In this document: one piece after another, positions 59,459 through 64,000 of the stretch
How positions within the stretch are numbered: position 1 is the first letter of the stretch
How the letters are laid out: every line of letters begins with the position of its first letter
Assembly: GCA_963780655.1 (NCBI GenBank)
Contig: CAWACP010000004.1
Span: 744,001 to 808,000, forward strand
Reading direction: 5' to 3'
Source of the DNA: CAWACP01 sp963780655
GTDB taxonomy: Bacteria > Acidobacteriota > Terriglobia > Bryobacterales > Bryobacteraceae
Length of the DNA stretch: 64,000 nt
Made by a program: the position numbers and the translations under genes
The notes under the pieces: generated by a model
The model's database searches: none
Seen by the model: only the letters and a program-made list of their open reading frames with translations
Told to the model about the DNA's origin: nothing

Positions 59459-61654
59459 ATGCTGGAACCTACTTCTACGGGGCTTGTCATGGCAAAATCG
59501 AACGCCGCACGCCGGATTGTTCGTTTTGCGGCGTTCGAATTTAACCTCGGCACAGGCGAGTTGCGCAAACACGGTCTGCGGATCAATCTACAGGGCCAGC
59601 CCATCGGCGTATTGGCGATGCTGATTGAGCGTGCCGGTGACGTGGTCACACGTGAGGAGTTACAAAACGGCCTCTGGCCGGCCGATACTCATGTGGATTT
59701 CGAGCACAGCCTGAACGCCGCAATCAAGCGGCTCCGGGCCGCCTTGGGCGACTCAGCCGGCGCACCGCGCTTCGTTGAGACGCTCCCTCGCCAGGGCTAT
59801 CGCTTCATCGCTCCCCTTATGTATTCGGAACTGGCTCAGAAGGCCGCGACTCAGAGTCCGGAGCCGCAGCCGCCGCTCCCGAGTCCCAAGTCGTCGCCGA
59901 AAGTCCCAGGCAGGAAATTTGGCGGTGCCCTGTGGGTGCTTGCGGGAGCCGCGCTGGCAGTCGGCGCAATTGTCTGGTTTAGGCAGACGGAAAGCTTCTG
60001 GCGAAACCCCATTGCGGAAGCCCGATTTCAGATCATCACCGACTTCGATGGCATGGAGCAGGCGGCTGCACTGTCACGCGACGGCAAGTTCGTAGCATTT
60101 TTGTCTGACCGGGACGGACATATGGATGTCTGGATCACACAACCCGGTTCGGGGCAGTTCCAAAACCTCACTCGCGGAAGCGTGCCGGAACTCGTCAATC
60201 CGTCAGTCCGGACGCTGGGGTTCTCACCTGATGGCTCTCTTGTGACGTTTTGGGCTCGTGAGCCAGCCGGCGCAAGCGGGCAGATCGGCATATGGGCGGC
60301 GCCAATACTGGGCGGGCCGCTCAGGCTTTACCTCGAAGGCGTGGCGGAGTACGATTGGTCGCAGAACGGTTCGCGGCTCACGTACCATACGCCTGCTCCA
60401 GGAGACCCACTTTTCGTCTCAGATGGTAGCCGGCGCCCTGATGGACGGCCGATCTTCACTGAGCGTCCCGGCCTGCATTCTCACTTTCCGCTCTGGGCGC
60501 CGGACGACGCGTTCATCTACTTCGCCCGGGGTTCGCTTCCAGACAATTTGGACATCTGGCGTATTCGAGTTGGCGGCGGAATGCCTGAACGGATCACGTC
60601 TCATAATGCGCGCGTGAGTCATCCGGTCCTGTTGGACCGGCGCACGCTGATGTACCTCGCCAGCGACCCTGATGGTTCGGGACCGTTGCTCTACAGCATA
60701 GACGTCGAACGCCGTATTCCTCACCGGCTGACTTCTGGTCCGGACCGGTACACATCGCTGGCGGCCAGTGCTGACGGTCGGCGTCTGGTTGTCACACGCG
60801 TGAGTCCGAAGAGAACCCTCTGGCGGTTACGGATCACGAATTCACGCACCGAACTGTCGTCTCCTGCGCGAATCTCGCTGCTGCCTGGTACGGGGTTCTC
60901 TCCACGGCTGGGGCCAGATTATCTTATCTATGTCTCTGCAGCGGGCACGGGCGAGAGTATCTGGAAGCTGGCCAACGGAACGGATACGGAGTTGTGGAGT
61001 GCTCAGGGAGCGCAGATCTTTGGGGGCCCCGCCATCTCGCCCGATGGCCGGCATATCGCATTTTCAGTCCGGGAACATTTGCAGACCTTGTTGTACGTGA
61101 TGCAGGCGGACGGGACCAACGCGCGGGTCCTGGCCGCTTCGCTCGATCTGCAGGGCGCTCCAGCATGGGCGCCGGACGGCCGATCGATCACCTCGGCTGC
61201 GAACGATCACGGTGTACCCCACCTCTTCCGTTTATCGATCGATGGCGGCCCCCCAGCTCTGTTTCTCCGGGACTACTCGGTCGATCCGGCATGGGCGCCG
61301 GACGGCCGCTTTGTCGTCTACTCGGGTCCCGATATCGGAACCGCCTTTTCAGTGAAATCCGTCACTCCCCAGGGAGTCGCGCATCCGCTTCCGCGCCTCA
61401 CTACCCTGACGCGGGGAGCTCGACATCTGAAATTCCTCGCGAGCGGACGGGGGCTCGCGTTCCTGCGAGGAGGGATTGAACACAAAGATCTCTGGCTCAT
61501 AGACCCGGACACCGGCGCTGAGCGGCAGTTGACCAGTCTTCCCTCCGATTACAATATTCAGGATTTCGACATTTCCCCGGACGGACGCGAAGTTGTGCTG
61601 GAACGGGTGCAGGAGCGCTCGAATATTGTGCTCCTCGATCTTGCGCGACCATAA
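59459..61654 (+). CDS. One-component regulator: OmpR-type winged helix, membrane helix, TolB-like propeller
   Basis: 731 aa. Winged-helix domain at residues 20-118 (FEFNLGTGELRKHG, AMLIERAGDVVTREEL, FEHSLNAAIKRLRAALGDS, ETLPRQGYRFIA), as in CadC/ToxR-like regulators. A proline-rich linker precedes one membrane helix at about 158-176 (ALWVLAGAALAVGAIVW), then an extracytoplasmic propeller with SPDG and WAPDGR repeats (six or so blades). It would sense a periplasmic signal and act directly on DNA at the membrane. ATG at 59459 with GAGG 5 nt upstream. Common in Acidobacteria next to kinases with the same propeller. Confidence 0.9.
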   Translation: MLEPTSTGLVMAKSNAARRIVRFAAFEFNLGTGELRKHGLRINLQGQPIGVLAMLIERAGDVVTREELQNGLWPADTHVDFEHSLNAAIKRLRAALGDSAGAPRFVETLPRQGYRFIAPLMYSELAQKAATQSPEPQPPLPSPKSSPKVPGRKFGGALWVLAGAALAVGAIVWFRQTESFWRNPIAEARFQIITDFDGMEQAAALSRDGKFVAFLSDRDGHMDVWITQPGSGQFQNLTRGSVPELVNPSVRTLGFSPDGSLVTFWAREPAGASGQIGIWAAPILGGPLRLYLEGVAEYDWSQNGSRLTYHTPAPGDPLFVSDGSRRPDGRPIFTERPGLHSHFPLWAPDDAFIYFARGSLPDNLDIWRIRVGGGMPERITSHNARVSHPVLLDRRTLMYLASDPDGSGPLLYSIDVERRIPHRLTSGPDRYTSLAASADGRRLVVTRVSPKRTLWRLRITNSRTELSSPARISLLPGTGFSPRLGPDYLIYVSAAGTGESIWKLANGTDTELWSAQGAQIFGGPAISPDGRHIAFSVREHLQTLLYVMQADGTNARVLAASLDLQGAPAWAPDGRSITSAANDHGVPHLFRLSIDGGPPALFLRDYSVDPAWAPDGRFVVYSGPDIGTAFSVKSVTPQGVAHPLPRLTTLTRGARHLKFLASGRGLAFLRGGIEHKDLWLIDPDTGAERQLTSLPSDYNIQDFDISPDGREVVLERVQERSNIVLLDLARP

Positions 61655-61684
61655 CCCAGCGCGGCTCGGTAATTCGCCGTGAAA

Positions 61685-62470
61685 TCAGCCCGCCGGTTCC
61701 GAGCCATGGCCATCAGGGAGTGGTAATGACGACAGACGCTCGTACAATCCGAGCAGGTCCTCGATGGTCATCTGCTCGGCCCTCAGTTTCCCCTCGGGCA
61801 GCGTGTTCAGCAATGCGCGGTCATATCGCGCGGCCAGGTTGTTGCGCAGCATCTTGCGCTTCTGGTGGAAAGCAAGCGACACGAATTTCAGAAACGCAGG
61901 TGCATCGGACGTGGCGAGTTCACGACGCGGCGTCAGGCGCACCACCGCGGAATCCACCTTCGGAGGCGGCTGAAACGCCGCCGACGGTACGGTGAACTGG
62001 CACTCGGCCTCCGCATAGAACTGCGTGAGCACGCTCAGGTAACCGTAGTCGCGCGTGCCCGGGCCGCTGGTGAGCCGCGCGGCAACCTCCTTCTGCACCA
62101 GAAACACCGCCCGGACCAGTTGCTCACGTAAGCTGAGCACTTTCTCGACGATCGGCGACGTGATGTAGTACGGCAGATTCCCGACCACGACCGCGCGTCC
62201 CCACTGTCCGAGGTCCGTCTTCAGGACATCGCCTTCCAGAACTTCGAGGCGCTCGTTGCCGCGGAACTTCGCGGTGAGATACTGCGTGAGCACATGGTCC
62301 ACTTCGACGGCGACGACGCGTTCCGCACGCTCCAGCAGGTGAGATGTCAGGGCGCCGCGGCCGGGGCCGATCTCAATGACCAGAGGCTCGCGCTCCGCGC
62401 AGGCCGATGCGGCAATCTGCTCGAGCACGGATTGCCGTTTGAGGAAGTGCTGGCCGAGCCGGCGCGGCAG
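61685..62470 (-). CDS. rsmA: 16S rRNA dimethyladenosine transferase RsmA/KsgA (CTG start)
   Basis: Methylates A1518/A1519 of 16S rRNA in a late ribosome assembly step. Motif I EIGPGRGALTSHLL, acidic AVEVDH, GDVLK and the catalytic NLPYYITSPI are all present; C-terminal helical domain FHQKRKMLRNNLA. The obligatory N-terminal segment LGQHFLKRQSVLEQI lies before the first ATG/GTG/TTG-type start (62428) in the same frame. Only CTG at 62468-62470 (giving MPRRLGQHFLK) lies between it and an upstream in-frame stop. An AAGGG ribosome site lies 5 nt before that CTG. With CTG the length is a normal 261 aa. Confidence 0.92.
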   Translation of the reverse strand: MPRRLGQHFLKRQSVLEQIAASACAEREPLVIEIGPGRGALTSHLLERAERVVAVEVDHVLTQYLTAKFRGNERLEVLEGDVLKTDLGQWGRAVVVGNLPYYITSPIVEKVLSLREQLVRAVFLVQKEVAARLTSGPGTRDYGYLSVLTQFYAEAECQFTVPSAAFQPPPKVDSAVVRLTPRRELATSDAPAFLKFVSLAFHQKRKMLRNNLAARYDRALLNTLPEGKLRAEQMTIEDLLGLYERLSSLPLPDGHGSEPAG

Positions 62471-62471
62471 A

Positions 62472-63149
62472 TCAGCCCTTCACATCCACGTGGCTGCTGC
62501 GGAAAGTGAGGCGGATTCTGCCGGACACTGGCTGCCCGAAGGCTGTTGGCGGCGTGAACTCGGTGAACAGCAGAACGTTCTCGAGGCTCTGGTGGAAGCT
62601 CACGCCGGATTCGCCCGTTTCATCGCTGACGATGTTGAAATCGACGACGTGGCCCTGATCGTCCACGAGTACGTCCACCACGGCTTCACCATCTTCGAAT
62701 CCGAACGGCGCCATGGTCTTCACAGTGGCCTCGGTGCTGAGGCCGCCGATGGGTACATCGTGCACCGGCGCAATGCGGAAAGCGAACGACGGTATCAGCA
62801 GCGCGAAAAGAAAAGCGGTTGAGAAGACGCCGCCGGCGAAGGGCACTGCAAGCGGCCTCATCAGGTCGCGGAAGGACAGTTCAATGCGATCGGCCGTACG
62901 CCTGAGCCAGTTACGGCGCCGACGTTCGATCTCGCGTGAAGCCATTACGCGCAAGCGGATGGTCAGCTCGGGGGGCGGCGAAAAGCGGGGCAGCGCGCGC
63001 ATTACCGAACGGACGTTCTCTCTCCGGGCTGCCTCATCGGCGCAGGAACGGCAGCGCAGCAGGTGCGCGGCCACATCCCGCCCCTCCGTGCCGGGAAGCA
63101 GTTGATCGAGGTCCGCCAACAACTTCTGTTTAACCGTTCTGCAATTCAT
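62472..63149 (-). CDS. Anti-sigma factor with zinc-finger and TonB-C-like domain
   Basis: 225 aa. The N-terminal zf-HC2-type anti-sigma zinc site is HLLRCRSC (His-x3-Cys-x2-Cys, residues 29-36). A membrane helix follows at about 103-122 (AGGVFSTAFLFALLIPSFAF), and the C-terminal domain resembles TonB C-terminal folds (AVVDVLVDDQGHVVDFNIV, GQPVSGRIRLTF). It follows the ECF sigma gene by 3 nt, so it should hold that sigma factor at the membrane until a periplasmic signal arrives. Its TGA stop ends 1 nt before the rsmA start. Confidence 0.85.
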   Translation of the reverse strand: MNCRTVKQKLLADLDQLLPGTEGRDVAAHLLRCRSCADEAARRENVRSVMRALPRFSPPPELTIRLRVMASREIERRRRNWLRRTADRIELSFRDLMRPLAVPFAGGVFSTAFLFALLIPSFAFRIAPVHDVPIGGLSTEATVKTMAPFGFEDGEAVVDVLVDDQGHVVDFNIVSDETGESGVSFHQSLENVLLFTEFTPPTAFGQPVSGRIRLTFRSSHVDVKG

Positions 63150-63152
63150 GGT

Positions 63153-63815
63153 CTACTCAACTGTCTGTGGTGAGAGCCCGAAGCCCGCTTCAGGCTCGAT
63201 CCTGTCAGCCAACATCCCGCGCAGCGCCTCGCGCCCGCGCAAAATGCGCGACTTGACGGTTCCCAGCGAGACCTCGAGCACGGCCGCTATCTCCTCGTAA
63301 CTGAGATCTTCGATGTCTCGCAACACTACAGCGGTCCGGAATTTCGGATTCAGCCTGGCGAGGGCCTGCTCCAGCAGCTTTCGCGTCTCGTGGTCCGACG
63401 CCATCTCGAAAGGCGACCGGCCGTTATCGTGAAGGGTGTCTTCATATGTCCGCCCACCCTCCTCGTCATTCATCCCGACTTCCTGCTTCTGATGGCGCGA
63501 AAACCAGCGCCTGTGGTTCCATGCCTCGTTCACCGTGATCCGGTAGATCCAGGTCTTCAGCGTGCTCCGGCCGCGGAAGTGGCCGATGCTGCGAAAGACC
63601 TTCAGGAAGACCTCCTGAACGATATCGCACGCCTCTCCGGGGTTGCCCGTAAGCCGGCAGGCCAGGTTATACACGGGCTCCTGGAACCGGCCGATCAATA
63701 TTTCGTAGGCCTGATCGGAGCCGGTGCGCAGGCCTTCCAGGAGTTGCTCGTCCTGGGCAACAGGGGCCATCCCGACCACGGAATCGAGATGAAAGCCGAC
63801 CGCGATGTCAGCCAT
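63153..63815 (-). CDS. RNA polymerase ECF sigma factor (RpoE-like)
   Basis: 220 aa from the ATG at 63815 (MADIAVGFHL), which has AGGTGA upstream; a TTG at 63845 is less likely. Sigma-70 region 2 (NLACRLTGNPGEACDIVQEV, STLKTWIYRITVNEAWNHRR) and region 4 (RLNPKFRTAVVLRDIEDLSY, EEIAAVLEVSLGTVKSRI). First gene of a tight sigma/anti-sigma/rsmA run with gaps of 3 and 1 nt. The remaining bases to 64000 hold its upstream region; no gene recognised there. Confidence 0.93.
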   Translation of the reverse strand: MADIAVGFHLDSVVGMAPVAQDEQLLEGLRTGSDQAYEILIGRFQEPVYNLACRLTGNPGEACDIVQEVFLKVFRSIGHFRGRSTLKTWIYRITVNEAWNHRRWFSRHQKQEVGMNDEEGGRTYEDTLHDNGRSPFEMASDHETRKLLEQALARLNPKFRTAVVLRDIEDLSYEEIAAVLEVSLGTVKSRILRGREALRGMLADRIEPEAGFGLSPQTVE

Positions 63816-64000
63816 CGATTTCACCTGTCCAGATTCTATCTCCAAAACCGCGGAGATTGTCTGACCGCTGATACCTTAGAACCCATCCGGCGGGGAAAAG
63901 TTCCCGGCGCGCCCGGACGGTAGTGGGTCAGCTTGAACCGCCGCTCCCGATCGACCGAACTCCGCGGATTGGCCAGGTCGGCAGTGTGGAGGTTGTGCGT

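Noticed and set aside
1..64000. CRISPR array, prophage, integrase, transposase, tRNA or rRNA genes
   Set aside because: None seen when reading through: no regularly spaced short repeats, no recognisable recombinase or phage protein, and no rRNA- or tRNA-like segment in the intergenic regions.

Overview
The window is GC-rich DNA that almost certainly comes from an Acidobacteriota genome of the Solibacter/Bryobacter type (order Bryobacterales). This rests on a combination of lineage-typical families: an ADOP duplicated orphan permease paired with a PadR regulator, an acidobacterial VWFA-related secreted protein, two Ser/Thr kinases and a winged-helix regulator each fused to a TolB/WD40-like propeller, a remnant of the acidobacterial TIGR03437-type C-terminal domain, an S53 pro-kumamolisin-like peptidase, and dispersed GC-rich palindromes between genes. 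No rRNA, tRNA, CRISPR array, integrase or transposase was seen.

Layout. 1-1.3 kb: end of a polysaccharide-type ABC exporter. 1.5-6.5 kb: tadA, then a two-permease/adaptor/ATPase ABC export operon. 6.5-10.6 kb: VWFA-related secreted protein, ROK sugar kinase and sugar MFS transporter. 10.6-12 kb: a scrambled stretch with a frameshifted lipoprotein gene, broken copies of the MFS 3' end and of hicB, and a hicBA pair. 12-16 kb: PadR/ADOP pair and a Gfo/Idh/MocA oxidoreductase. 16-19 kb: decayed genes around a DUF3179 membrane protein with an in-frame UGA. 19-23.5 kb: S4 protein, AlkB, and a fucose cluster (fucU, an alpha-fucosidase tail, LacI regulator, fucose-1-phosphate guanylyltransferase domain). 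23.5-31.6 kb: GH5 glycosidase, a repeat cluster, a Ser/Thr kinase, and a small-ORF/B12-radical-SAM/sulfotransferase cassette. 31.6-38.5 kb: phenylalanine hydroxylase, a secreted cytochrome c/copper-monooxygenase-like protein, a three-repeat secreted protein, an NCS2 permease and hpnH. 38.6-50.3 kb: TetR, a second kinase, a peroxiredoxin with an in-frame UGA, PilZ protein, SAM hydrolase, S53 peptidase, YbaK, SDR and a membrane Fe-S oxidoreductase. 50.3-58.5 kb: vapBC-like pair and a TetR-TolC-HlyD-ATPase-ATPase-permease-permease exporter operon resembling ybhGFSR. 58.6-63.8 kb: a secreted protein, a one-component regulator, rsmA, an anti-sigma/TonB-C-like protein and an ECF sigma factor.

The most interesting signal is that two separate genes (DUF3179 protein, UGA at 17603-17605; peroxiredoxin, UGA at 42723-42725) carry TGA exactly where their families have the first Cys of a CxxC motif. 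The frame is intact on both sides, and a hairpin follows each UGA at once. In the first, the hairpin is a bacterial SECIS-like stem with a GGUCU loop. Together they suggest that this organism decodes UGA as selenocysteine. Other notable points: several genes whose conserved N-terminus can only be reached from a CTG (or ACG) codon; two cases in which about 150-170 bp of a gene's 3' end is repeated downstream on the far side of another gene; a dispersed palindrome that has become the C-terminus of an ABC ATPase; and a nearly leaderless TetR promoter overlapped by a perfect 13-bp inverted repeat.
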